Source of the DNA: GCA-2693325 sp964011675
Lineage (GTDB): Bacteria > Latescibacterota > UBA2968 > UBA8231
Direction of reading: 5' to 3'
Length of the DNA stretch: 11,762 nt
Assembly: GCA_964011675.1 (NCBI GenBank)
Contig: CAXGPR010000100.1
Location: forward strand, 1-11,762
In this document: piece by piece, positions 1 to 7,564 of the stretch
How positions within the stretch are numbered: position 1 is the first letter of the stretch
How the letters are laid out: the number at the start of each line of letters is the position of its first letter
Notes under the pieces: model-generated
The model's input: only the letters and a program-made list of their open reading frames with translations
The model's database searches: none
Told to the model about the DNA's origin: nothing
Translations under genes and position numbers: made by a program

Positions 1-315
1 AATACGCGCCGCTTTGTGCTGAGCGCGCACAATCCCTACTACCACGAGGGAACATACGCGCGCGGCATCGGCAGTCCGCACACGCCGGCCGGATATATAT
101 GGCCGATCAGTCTGTGCATGCAGGGGCTGACGTCAAACAACGTGGGAGAGATGGATGCATTGATTGACATGCTAGAGCGCACAGATGCAGGCACCGAATA
201 CATGCACGAGGGGTTTAACCCCGACGATCCGCAGCAGTTTACCCGACCTTGGTTTGCCTGGGCCAATTCGCTCTTTGGCGAGTTTATGCTCAAGTGGGTC
301 GATGCGACCAGATAG
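1..315 (+). CDS. GH125 exo-alpha-1,6-mannosidase, C-terminal fragment
   Basis: This is the last 104 codons of a gene entering from the left; codon 1 is at base 1 and the stop is TAG at 313-315. The fragment has the conserved C-terminal blocks I associate with glycoside hydrolase family 125 (formerly DUF1237): an RRFVLS start, NPYYHEG, GIGSPHTPAGYIW, a MQGLTS helix, TDAG, MHEGF and FTRPWFAWANSLF. Family members are inverting exo-alpha-1,6-mannosidases that trim mannan or N-glycan chains. The Glu of MHEGF (codon 70 here, 34 residues before the end) sits where I expect the catalytic base, by comparison with the roughly 430-residue characterised enzymes. The N-terminus is missing, so the general acid and any signal peptide cannot be judged. 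The sulfatase start lies 14 nt downstream, so the two genes are almost certainly co-transcribed. The family call rests on remembered motifs. Confidence 0.85.
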   Translation, partial: NTRRFVLSAHNPYYHEGTYARGIGSPHTPAGYIWPISLCMQGLTSNNVGEMDALIDMLERTDAGTEYMHEGFNPDDPQQFTRPWFAWANSLFGEFMLKWVDATR

Positions 316-329
316 GAAAGCAGAGAGCA

Positions 330-1679
330 ATGACAGAGAAAAAACCAAACGTGATTTTGGTCTTTGGCGACCAGTGGCGCGCTCAGGCGCTGGGCTACGC
401 CGGCGATCCCAACGTGCAGACGCCCCACCTAGATAGCCTAGCGGCTGAAAGCTTGAATTTTCGCAACGCGGTTTCGGGCTGTCCGGTGTGCTGTCCGGCG
501 CGTGCCTCGCTGCTGACGGGGCAGTCTCCGCTGGAGCATCGGGTGATCGTCAACGATGTGCCGCTGGGCGATCGCGCCACGAGCATTGCCCAGGCTTTTG
601 CCGCGGTAGGCTACGATACGGCCTATATCGGCAAGTGGCACGTCGACGGGCAGGGCCGTTCCAACTACATTCCGCCGGAGCGCCGGCAGGGATTCGACTA
701 CTGGAAGGTGCTCGAGTGCACGCACGACTACAACAACTCGTTTTACTACGCCGGTGATTCGGACCAAAAGCTGCGCTGGGAAGGCTACGACGCCATTGAG
801 CAAACGCGCGATGCACAGGCCTACCTGCGCGAACGCAGCGGCGAAGATCCCTTCCTAATGGTGCTGTCGTGGGGACCGCCGCACGACCCCTATCAGACGG
901 CGCCGCAGGCCTATCGCGATCTGTACGATCCCGCAGCGCTCCAGCTGCGTTCCAACGTGCCGTCTACTTTTTCCGACACCGCGCGCGATTGGCTGGCCGG
1001 CTACTACGCGCACTGCACGGCGCTGGACGCGTGCGCAGGTGACCTGCTGCAGACGCTGGATGAAGAGGGTCTTGCCGACGATACGATCTTTGTCTTTTTC
1101 TCAGACCACGGCGATATGGTGGGCTCGCACGGGATGAACAACAAGCAGAAGCCGTGGGACGAATCGGTGCGCGTACCTTTCCTGCTGCGCTACCCGGCTG
1201 CTTTTGGTCGTGCGGGTCGCACGCTAGAGGCGCCTATTGATATTTCGGACATTATGCCAACCGTGCTGGGACTGTGCGGCCTAGAGGTGCCCGAGACCGT
1301 GCAGGGGCGCGACTTTTCTGGCCATATAAACGGCGGCGAGGATCCATCTGACGGGGTGGCTTTTTTGCAGTGTCCGCATCCATTTGGTCAGTGGTGGCCC
1401 GGCGCGGGCGGGCGTTCATTTCGCGGTCTGCGAACGGAGCGCTACACTTACGTGCGCTCGCTGGAGGGGCCGTGGTTGCTCTACGACAACGAGGCCGATC
1501 CCTATCAGCAGAACAACGTGCTGGGCGAGCCCCAATACGACGCGGCGTGGCGCGAGTTGGAAGGGATGCTGCAGGCGCAGCTGGTCTCGCGCGGTGACGA
1601 GTTTTTGCCGGGACCGTCCTATCTCGAACGCTGGGGCTATCCCGTGGGTGCGCGCGGCACGGTCGCCTACACCAACTGA
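330..1679 (+). CDS. Type I (formylglycine-dependent) sulfatase, apparently cytoplasmic
   Basis: The product has 449 residues and should hydrolyse sulfate esters, probably on a carbohydrate. The sulfatase signature is present as CCPARASLLTG: Cys54 is the residue converted to formylglycine and Arg58 its partner. Other active-site elements are the N-terminal FGDQWR (metal-binding Asp14), GKWH (Lys102, His104), the SWGPPH block (His185) and FFSDHGD (Asp259, His260), followed by SHG and a Lys (272 or 274). Length is normal for the family. ATG 330 is preferred over an in-frame GTG at 249: the family's opening strand begins only a few residues after ATG 330, an AGGAAA ribosome site lies at about 314-319, and the GTG would run far into the GH125 gene. 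From this start there is no signal peptide, so the enzyme probably works in the cytoplasm. A maturase (FGE or anSME) is needed but not visible. The substrate cannot be read from sequence; the neighbours suggest sulfated mannose-rich glycan. Confidence 0.93.
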   Translation: MTEKKPNVILVFGDQWRAQALGYAGDPNVQTPHLDSLAAESLNFRNAVSGCPVCCPARASLLTGQSPLEHRVIVNDVPLGDRATSIAQAFAAVGYDTAYIGKWHVDGQGRSNYIPPERRQGFDYWKVLECTHDYNNSFYYAGDSDQKLRWEGYDAIEQTRDAQAYLRERSGEDPFLMVLSWGPPHDPYQTAPQAYRDLYDPAALQLRSNVPSTFSDTARDWLAGYYAHCTALDACAGDLLQTLDEEGLADDTIFVFFSDHGDMVGSHGMNNKQKPWDESVRVPFLLRYPAAFGRAGRTLEAPIDISDIMPTVLGLCGLEVPETVQGRDFSGHINGGEDPSDGVAFLQCPHPFGQWWPGAGGRSFRGLRTERYTYVRSLEGPWLLYDNEADPYQQNNVLGEPQYDAAWRELEGMLQAQLVSRGDEFLPGPSYLERWGYPVGARGTVAYTN

Positions 1680-1692
1680 GAGGACTTGTGCG

Positions 1693-2649
1693 TTGAACCA
1701 GTTAACCGATGCTACAGGTAACCCTATCGCTCTGCCTTCACGGGCCGTTTGGGAAACGCGCCGCGCAGAGGTCTTGGCGGCGATGCAAGAAGTCATGGGT
1801 CCGCTGCCAAGCGCTGAAAAACGCGTGTCGCTAAACGTGCGTCTGCGCGAAGAGGTCGACTGCGGTTCCTATGTACGCCGCCTGATCGACTACGCCAGTG
1901 AGCCCGGGGGACGCGTGCCGGCCTATCTGTTAATACCTAAGGGACAGGGGCCGTTTCCCGCCGTGCTCTGCCTGCATCCAACCGACGACGTCGTGGGACA
2001 CGGAGTCGTCGTCGGCCTGGGGGGCAAGGCCAACCGCGCCTATGCCAGCGAGCTGGCCGAGCGCGGTTTTGTCACGCTAGCCCCTGCTTATCCGCATTTG
2101 GCGCAGTATCGTCCCGACTGGGCGGCGCTGGGTTACGCCAGCGGAACGATGAAAGCGATCTGGGACAACGTGCGCGGATTGGATTTGTTAGAGGATATGG
2201 AGGAGGTGCGCACGGGAGGAGTCGGTGCGATCGGTCATTCACTGGGAGGACATAACGCGATTTACACGGCCACCTTTGATGCGCGCATTGCGGTGGTCGT
2301 TTCGAGCTGCGGGTTTGATTCCTATCAGGCCTACAAAGACGGCTATATCACTGGCTGGACGTCCTCGCGCTATATGCCGCGGCTGCGAGACTATGCGCTG
2401 GCCGCGATTCCCTTTGATTTTCACGATATGGTGGCTGCGCTGGCGCCGCGTCCATTTTTTGCCTCAGCGCCTCTATACGACGACAATTTTAAGTGGCAGA
2501 GTGTCGATTCCGTTGCGGCTGCGGCTAGTCGCGTCTATGCACTCTACGGTGTTGAGGACCGCCTTTTAATCGCCCATCCCGACTGTGCGCACGACTTTCC
2601 CTTGACGATGCGCGAGCGCGCCTACGCGCTATTTGCACAGTGGCTGTAG
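1693..2649 (+). CDS. Alpha/beta hydrolase, acetylesterase/dienelactone-hydrolase-like
   Basis: A 318-residue alpha/beta hydrolase that probably removes acyl groups from sugars. The nucleophile elbow is GHSLGG with Ser183. The His is most likely His300 in CAHDFP, and the acid Asp263 or Asp264 in PLYDDNF, after the strand beginning PRPFF. The VLCLHP strand and the blocks LGYASGTMKAIWDN and GWTSSRYMPR resemble a group of planctomycete-type acetylxylan-esterase-like proteins (from memory). The proposed start is TTG at 1693: GAGAGGA at 1678-1684 lies 8 nt upstream, and no in-frame ATG or GTG occurs nearby. The frame stays open far upstream, but only as the overlap with the sulfatase gene. With this start there is no signal peptide, matching the sulfatase. 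The gene begins 13 nt after the sulfatase stop, so it is the third gene of the operon. It could instead be a peptidase-like or other acyl-ester hydrolase. Confidence 0.85.
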   Translation: MNQLTDATGNPIALPSRAVWETRRAEVLAAMQEVMGPLPSAEKRVSLNVRLREEVDCGSYVRRLIDYASEPGGRVPAYLLIPKGQGPFPAVLCLHPTDDVVGHGVVVGLGGKANRAYASELAERGFVTLAPAYPHLAQYRPDWAALGYASGTMKAIWDNVRGLDLLEDMEEVRTGGVGAIGHSLGGHNAIYTATFDARIAVVVSSCGFDSYQAYKDGYITGWTSSRYMPRLRDYALAAIPFDFHDMVAALAPRPFFASAPLYDDNFKWQSVDSVAAAASRVYALYGVEDRLLIAHPDCAHDFPLTMRERAYALFAQWL

Positions 2650-2659
2650 CGCGTAGGTT

Positions 2660-2695
2660 AAAAAAGTCGGGCCGTGAGTCATCGTAGCGCACGGC
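2660..2695 (-). terminator. Possible intrinsic terminator of the minus-strand sugar importer genes
   Basis: Read on the minus strand, GCCGTG (2690-2695) pairs perfectly with CACGGC (2671-2676) across a 13-nt loop. About five bases later comes a run of six T (2660-2665). It lies 49-84 nt past the stop of the MalG-type permease, in the convergent gap. The stem is only 6 bp and the loop is long, so this is a moderate call. Confidence 0.4.
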
Positions 2696-2743
2696 GTGGC
2701 AGCGTCGTACCAGTGCTCTTAGCCAAGCGCTGGCGTTGTGTTT

Positions 2744-3571
2744 TTACCCCTTCATGCCCGTCAGGGCGATGCCGCGCACAAAATACTTCTGACCGAATAC
2801 GTAGAGCACTAGGATGGGCAGGAGGCTGAGCAGCGCACCGGCCATGATGAGCGGAATGCGGATGTCCTGGTGGTTGGCCAGCAGCGCTAGCCCCACCGGC
2901 AGCGTCATCTTGGTCATGTCGCTCAGGTAAATAAGCGGCCGCATAAAGTCGTTCCACGTCCCCATAAAAGAGAAGATGGCTAGCGTAGCAAGTGAGGGCT
3001 TAGCCAGCGGCAGCATGATGCGCCAGTAGATGCTCCACGGCGTGCAGCCGTCAATGCGCGCAGCGTCTTCCAGTTCGTTGGGAATGCCGAGAAAAAACTG
3101 GCGCAGCAGAAACGTGCCAAAAACGCTGCCAAAAAAGGCGGGCACAATGAGCGCGTAGTGCGTGTTGATCCACCCGAGATACTTCATGATAACAAAGACG
3201 GGAATGAGCGTGACCTGCGTGGGAATCATCATGGTCGAAAGGAGCAGGAGAAAGAGCGGCTTGCGGCCGGGAAAGCGCAGCTTGGCAAAGGCGTAGCCGG
3301 CCAGCGAGCAGGTTAAAAGGGTGCCAAATACAACAAAGAAGGCAATCTTAACGCTGTTGTACAGAAAGAGGAAAAATGGCATATAGTCGGTAATACGCGT
3401 GTAGTTTTCCCACACAAAAGGATTGGGAATCCACTCGGGTGGAAACGCCATGGACTGCGCCGTCGTTTTGAGCGAAGTAGAGAGCATCCATACAAAGGGC
3501 AGGACCATCGTCAGTCCGCCCAGGGCGACGGTCGCGTATACGGCGATGCGCTGATACAGGCCGTGCTTCAT
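2744..3571 (-). CDS. Sugar ABC importer permease, MalG/UgpE type
   Basis: A 275-residue inner-membrane permease, normal length for the second permease of a carbohydrate uptake (CUT1) ABC importer. Hydrophobic segments lie at about residues 10-30, 68-92, 105-130, 138-160, 193-210 and 240-260. The EAA loop that docks on the ATPase is at about 168-192 (EDAARIDG followed by RIMLPLAKP). The C-terminus is the typical YFVRGIALTGMKG. ATG 3571 overlaps the TGA of the upstream fusion gene as ATGA, and an AAGGAGAG ribosome site (plus-strand 3577-3584) lies inside that gene's last codons, so the start is secure and translation is coupled. The frame stays open upstream only as a shadow of the fusion gene. 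It should form the translocation heterodimer with the permease half of the fusion. The substrate is unknown, probably a mono- or oligosaccharide. Confidence 0.95.
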   Translation of the reverse strand: MKHGLYQRIAVYATVALGGLTMVLPFVWMLSTSLKTTAQSMAFPPEWIPNPFVWENYTRITDYMPFFLFLYNSVKIAFFVVFGTLLTCSLAGYAFAKLRFPGRKPLFLLLLSTMMIPTQVTLIPVFVIMKYLGWINTHYALIVPAFFGSVFGTFLLRQFFLGIPNELEDAARIDGCTPWSIYWRIMLPLAKPSLATLAIFSFMGTWNDFMRPLIYLSDMTKMTLPVGLALLANHQDIRIPLIMAGALLSLLPILVLYVFGQKYFVRGIALTGMKG

Positions 3572-5856
3572 TCGCGCTCTCCTTCGTAGTGGACCCACTG
3601 TGAGAACTTCATCTGGATCAGCGAGAGCACTAGGATGATGGCAAAGAGCACCCAAGCTACGGCTGAAGCGTAGCCCATCTCCAGATATTCGAAGGCGTTT
3701 TGGAAGATATACATCACGAGCGAAGTCGTGGCGAAGTTGGGACCGCCCTGCGTCATAACGTAAAAGATGTCGAAGATCTGCAGCGAGCCAATGGTGCCGA
3801 GGATGAGTAGGAAAAAAGTCGTCGGCGTTATCATTGGAAAGGTGACGTGCCAGAAGCGATGCCACGCGCCGGCACCGTCGATTTCGGCCGCTTCGTAGAG
3901 CTGGTCGGGCACGCCCTGTAGGGCCGCCAGATAGATGACCATATTGGTGCCGACGGACCACCAGACCGACATGATAATCATCGACGGCATGGCCAGCGTC
4001 TCGGAGGTTAACCAGCTCATCGCCGGTAGACCGAACCAGTCCAAGAAAGCGTTGAGTAGGCCAAAGTCCTTTGAGTAGATCCAGCGCCAGACCAGGGCGA
4101 TGGCTACTGAAGAAGAGACGGCCGGGACAAAGTAGATGACCCGCCACCACAGGATGCCGCGCATCTTTAGGTTCATGAGAATGGCAACTGCCAGAGAAAA
4201 GGCGATGCTCAGCGGCACGCGCAGGCCGGCATAGTAAATCGTATTGTAGAGAGTTTTCCAGAAAATGGGATCGTCCCACAGGCGCTGGTAGTTGCCCAAT
4301 CCGGTCCACTGTGGTGTGCCAAACAGGTCCCATTCCGTCAGGCTGAGATAGCCCGAGGCGAGAATGGCGCCAATGGTAAACACAAAGAGGCCTACCAGAT
4401 GGGGTGCGATAAAGAGCCAGCCGTAGAGGGCTTCTTGGCGTATTTGCCGGTTGCGCAGTCGTTCGCGCAGGCCCCGACCGTCTCCCTCTTCTCCGTAGTG
4501 GCGGAGCAGGCCGACGACGAGGACCAAAACGAGCGCTCCGCCTAGGGCTACGGCCCACATGCTCTGCGGCGTAGAGCGCGGCTTTTCCTGCAGGATCTCG
4601 TCGATGCGCGGCTTGAGTTCTAAGGCCAACTCTTTAAACGGTCGCTGGCCGTCCCATCCGAGCTTGAGCACCTGAGTCATCAGCTGCTCGACCTTGGTCC
4701 AGTGCGGTTCGCGCGGCGGTCGCACGGCGTGCTGCATGGCTTCGAGCCACCAGCGATTGCCCTCGCGACTGGGCGGTCCCTGATCGAGGAAATCGGGCGA
4801 CGCGGCGACGGAGCGAACGGCGGGTATGGCTCCGCCCATGCCGGCTAGCACGCGTGAGCCGCCCGGTCCAGCTAACCACTTGAGCACGCTCCAGGCGTCT
4901 TCGATGTTTTTTGACCCGCGGTATATGCCCCAAGCCTCGGTGCCGATGGTGTAAGAGCGTTTCTCGGACAGGTCTTTGACGGGCATCCAGATCGTATCCC
5001 AGCGAAAGCGGTCGCCGATCTCACGCTTGTATATAGCCGTCTGCCAGCGCCCGCCCGACTGAATGGCGACTTTGCCCGTGGTAAAGAGCAGGTAGCCCGG
5101 CAGTCCGGCACCCTCTGTTTCTTCGAGTGAGGGCGCGACGTGCTCGACGTGCACCAGGTCGGCCATCCACTGCAGCGATTCGTAAAAGAGGGGGTCGTCA
5201 ATATTGATCTGGCGGCCCTCGTCGCGGGTCCACTGCCAGCCGCGTATGATGGCTGGCTCGACGCCCTGGGCGAGCGGCCACGACATACCCCACTGATCGA
5301 TGCGTCCGTCGCCATCGAAATCTTTGGTCATGGCTCGCGCCATGACCAGCGCATCGTCCCACGTCCAGTCGCGCGTCGGATAGGGGATGCCGGCCGCATC
5401 AAAGAGGTCGAGGTTAATGTGCACGCAGGCCGGGTTGTTCAGTTTTTTGGGTAGGTTGTATAGCACGCCGTCGTAGTAACAGCTGGCGATTACTTCGGGG
5501 AACCAGTCGTCGAGATTGACGCCGTCGCGTTCAACCAAGGGCATCAGATCGACGTAGGCGCCTTTCTCGGCGTAGGAACCAAACGAAGCGGCGCGCTCGA
5601 GGCCGGCTTCAAATAGGTCGGGTGCGGTGCCGCTGGCAATCATCACCGGCAGCTTGCGTTTGTAGGATATGCCGTCCATTATTTCGACTACGAGGTCGAT
5701 GTCTGGGTTGGCCGCCTCAAAGGCTTCCTCGAGAATGGCGTACTTGGCCATGGTCGTGGTGTCGCCCCAGCCCATCAGCTTGACCTGGCGCTTTTGCGCG
5801 GTCGCGGCCGTGACGAGCAAGAGCCCCGCCAGAGCGGCCGTCAGCAATCTATGCAT
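3568..5856 (-). CDS. Fusion: family 1 sugar-binding protein joined to MalF-type ABC permease
   Basis: One 762-residue frame carries two components that are normally separate. Residues 1-20 look like a signal peptide (MHRLL, hydrophobic core, TAATA before Gln21). Residues about 21-425 are a family 1 extracellular solute-binding domain, including an acidic Asp179-Asp187 loop (D-F-D-G-D-G-R-I-D) that may bind calcium and is common in sugar-binding proteins. Residues about 433-452 form an extra transmembrane helix, followed by a basic stretch at 461-473. A complete MalF/UgpA-type permease follows from about 478: its first helix is at 478-502, it has the WTGLGNY block, and the EAA loop is at about 654-675 (YEAAEIDG). 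The extra helix puts the binding domain outside and the permease N-terminus inside, so the topology is consistent. ATG 5856 has an AGGAAA ribosome site a few bases upstream. The stop overlaps the MalG-type gene by 4 nt. The binding domain is tethered and not free. No ATPase gene is in the window. Confidence 0.93.
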   Translation of the reverse strand: MHRLLTAALAGLLLVTAATAQKRQVKLMGWGDTTTMAKYAILEEAFEAANPDIDLVVEIMDGISYKRKLPVMIASGTAPDLFEAGLERAASFGSYAEKGAYVDLMPLVERDGVNLDDWFPEVIASCYYDGVLYNLPKKLNNPACVHINLDLFDAAGIPYPTRDWTWDDALVMARAMTKDFDGDGRIDQWGMSWPLAQGVEPAIIRGWQWTRDEGRQINIDDPLFYESLQWMADLVHVEHVAPSLEETEGAGLPGYLLFTTGKVAIQSGGRWQTAIYKREIGDRFRWDTIWMPVKDLSEKRSYTIGTEAWGIYRGSKNIEDAWSVLKWLAGPGGSRVLAGMGGAIPAVRSVAASPDFLDQGPPSREGNRWWLEAMQHAVRPPREPHWTKVEQLMTQVLKLGWDGQRPFKELALELKPRIDEILQEKPRSTPQSMWAVALGGALVLVLVVGLLRHYGEEGDGRGLRERLRNRQIRQEALYGWLFIAPHLVGLFVFTIGAILASGYLSLTEWDLFGTPQWTGLGNYQRLWDDPIFWKTLYNTIYYAGLRVPLSIAFSLAVAILMNLKMRGILWWRVIYFVPAVSSSVAIALVWRWIYSKDFGLLNAFLDWFGLPAMSWLTSETLAMPSMIIMSVWWSVGTNMVIYLAALQGVPDQLYEAAEIDGAGAWHRFWHVTFPMITPTTFFLLILGTIGSLQIFDIFYVMTQGGPNFATTSLVMYIFQNAFEYLEMGYASAVAWVLFAIILVLSLIQMKFSQWVHYEGERE

Positions 5857-5879
5857 CGAGCGTTTTCCTATCGTTGAGC

Positions 5880-5885
5880 ATCATA
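5880..5885 (-). promoter_or_regulatory. Possible -10 box for the sugar importer
   Basis: The 66-nt gap between the HAD gene and the binding-protein fusion holds TATGAT on the minus strand, 23 nt before the ATG at 5856, with an AGGAAA ribosome site between them. No recognisable -35 box lies 16-19 nt upstream. It may allow separate transcription of the importer, or be chance. Confidence 0.22.
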
Positions 5886-5922
5886 CCGGATACAGACAGC
5901 AATATAGGTAAAATCTCTGGTT

Positions 5923-6543
5923 TTAGTAGATGGGCTTCAGTGCGTCTTCTACGTCTGCAGGAGAGCGCACGTGCACGGCCTGCAGCCCGGCTGCCTTCGC
6001 TTCTTTGACGTTTTCAAGCGTATCGTCAAAAAAGAGCACTGACTGGGCGGGAACGTCCATGTGTTGGCATACGGCTCTAAAGGCGGCGTGCTCGGGTTTG
6101 CGCAGGCCCAGTTCCCACGAGGAAAAGACGCGGCGAAAAAGAGGAACTACGGTGGGAAACTGCGTTGCCCAAGCGCGCTGGTGCTCTGCGTTGGTGTTGG
6201 TAAAGGCGTAGCAGGGTATGTGGGGGGCTATGCTCCCGATGGCGCGCAGCGTCTCGGGTATCTCTGCTATAAAGAGCGCGTTCCAACCGGCGGCAATCTG
6301 CGCGTCGCTGCCATTGAGTTGCAGCGTTTGGCGCAGGTGGGCACAGTAGGTGGCTAAGTCGATCTCCCCCCGTTCGTGTTGCTGGTAGGCTTCGTCAAAA
6401 TAGAAGCGGTCTCGTATCTGCTCCATGCCCAGCGGCGTCAGTGCTTCCCACGCGCGGAAGGTGCGCTCAAAGTCGATGTCTATCAGTACGCCGCCGAGAT
6501 CAAAGAGCAGCGCTTTTATCGGATAGGTGGCAGCCGTTTCCAT
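5923..6543 (-). CDS. HAD-family phosphatase, YihX-like (sugar-phosphate phosphatase)
   Basis: A 206-residue haloacid-dehalogenase phosphatase. Motif I is FDLGGVL with nucleophile Asp15; the usual second Asp is replaced by Gly17, as in YihX (FDLGNV). Motif II is FTNTN (Thr115), motif III is Lys149 in LGLRKPEH, and motif IV is FFDD (Asp173, Asp174). The stretch DIDFERTFRAWEALT and the cap segment QHERGEI closely match E. coli YihX as I remember it, and the length is about the same. YihX removes phosphate from alpha-D-glucose 1-phosphate, so a sugar-1-phosphate is the best substrate guess; other small phosphates are possible. The ATG lies 5 nt after the epimerase stop with no clear Shine-Dalgarno site, suggesting translational coupling. 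The sugar importer follows 66 nt downstream, which supports a role in handling the imported sugar. Confidence 0.88.
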   Translation of the reverse strand: METAATYPIKALLFDLGGVLIDIDFERTFRAWEALTPLGMEQIRDRFYFDEAYQQHERGEIDLATYCAHLRQTLQLNGSDAQIAAGWNALFIAEIPETLRAIGSIAPHIPCYAFTNTNAEHQRAWATQFPTVVPLFRRVFSSWELGLRKPEHAAFRAVCQHMDVPAQSVLFFDDTLENVKEAKAAGLQAVHVRSPADVEDALKPIY

Positions 6544-6548
6544 AGGGT

Positions 6549-7541
6549 TCAGTAGGTTGGTTCATAGCCGATGAGCTGCTGTGCCCGTTCGTAGCTGACG
6601 AGGCTGGTCCGTCCTTCGAGAGGTCGATTGCGCGCGTTAACTTGAGGGTAGAACAGCTCGGCGAGCATCTCGCTGTCGATGCCGGTCGCGTTCTCGGCAT
6701 CGCACACAAAGAGAGGGTGGCTGCCCTCATACGCGGCGGTGAGACCTTTCTCGATGGCGATGGCCGCGTTGCGCGCGTCGATGGCGGACCAAAAATCTGA
6801 CACGCCAGAGAAAGTGGGGCGCGATACTTCGCTCTCTTTTTCTCGATCGCGCATGCGCTCTTCCCGCGACTTTTCAAAAGTGCGTGAGGAGCGCATGTGT
6901 AAAAAGTGCTGCCAGAATTCGTCTACGGTTTGGCGCTGTTCTTCGGGCGATATTTGCGCGAGATCTCGGTAGGTTTGGCCTGCGCGCTGGCGCATCTGAG
7001 CAAAGTGACTGCTGTCGTCGCGCAGGTAGACAAAGGGAAAGCGCAGCTGCACGCCGGAGATGGCCTCGCGGCGCCAGAAGTAGGCCGCCGTCTCTTCGAG
7101 GATGCGCTTGGAAAAAGAGTAGGCGTCGGTGGTGAAGTCGGGGTGCGCCTCGTCTATGGGAAAATACTCAATATCAAAGTGCACCGTGCCGAAGTTGAAG
7201 CCGAGCGCGTTGATAGACGATGCGCTAACGACGCGTTTGATGCCGGCTGTGGCCGCTGCCTGATAAACGTTAAAGGTGCCGGTGCAGTTAACGTCAAAAA
7301 GCTGTTCCGGCGTGCCGCCCCCGGGAAAGGGAATAGCGGCCAAGTGGACGATGCCTTCGCGGCCTTGGGCGTGTGCATACAGCGCCTCATAATCGTTTAT
7401 ATCGCACCGTGCGTAGGTCGTTCCCTCCAGTTCGAAGGATTCGTCGAGGCCAATGACGTGCACTTGGTGGCCCTGAGAGAGTAAGTGGTGAACGGCGGTC
7501 TGGCCGACGCGGCCGGTGCCGCCGGTAACGAGGATGCGCAT
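6549..7541 (-). CDS. NAD-dependent epimerase/dehydratase (extended SDR)
   Basis: A 330-residue soluble extended short-chain dehydrogenase/reductase. The Rossmann nucleotide-binding motif is TGGTGRVG at residues 6-13. An acidic residue after the second strand (Asp33) favours NAD over NADP. HLAAIP (66-71) is the usual fourth-strand motif, the catalytic Ser is in SASS (106-109), and the catalytic pair is Tyr141 and Lys145 (YSFSK). RFPFVY at 167-172 marks the substrate-binding half. Residues about 175-245 are longer and far more charged than I expect, with an Arg/Glu-rich run at about 216-240. Likely activities are epimerisation, dehydration or oxidation of a nucleotide sugar or free sugar (uronate-dehydrogenase-like proteins share this fold); sequence alone does not decide. 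Only a weak ribosome site (GAAAG) precedes the ATG. The HAD phosphatase starts 5 nt after the stop, so the two form a unit. Confidence 0.9.
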   Translation of the reverse strand: MRILVTGGTGRVGQTAVHHLLSQGHQVHVIGLDESFELEGTTYARCDINDYEALYAHAQGREGIVHLAAIPFPGGGTPEQLFDVNCTGTFNVYQAAATAGIKRVVSASSINALGFNFGTVHFDIEYFPIDEAHPDFTTDAYSFSKRILEETAAYFWRREAISGVQLRFPFVYLRDDSSHFAQMRQRAGQTYRDLAQISPEEQRQTVDEFWQHFLHMRSSRTFEKSREERMRDREKESEVSRPTFSGVSDFWSAIDARNAAIAIEKGLTAAYEGSHPLFVCDAENATGIDSEMLAELFYPQVNARNRPLEGRTSLVSYERAQQLIGYEPTY

Positions 7542-7564
7542 GGGCTGATCTTTCGCGTATCAAA

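Noticed and set aside
249..329. N-terminal extension of the sulfatase from GTG 249
   Set aside because: It overlaps the GH125 end, adds 27 residues unlike a signal peptide, and ATG 330 has a ribosome site and begins just before the conserved fold.
1384..1692. Open frame upstream of the esterase start
   Set aside because: It lies within the sulfatase gene in another frame and its Arg-rich translation is typical of a shadow.
7..2640. Minus-strand open frames opposite the mannosidase, sulfatase and esterase genes
   Set aside because: They overlap well-supported plus-strand genes and show no family motifs; GC-rich coding DNA commonly leaves such frames open.
3572..4558. Long open extension of the MalG-type permease frame
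   Set aside because: It is the wrong frame of the binding-protein/permease fusion; its translation is Arg/Pro-rich and lacks family motifs, while ATG 3571 has a good ribosome site.
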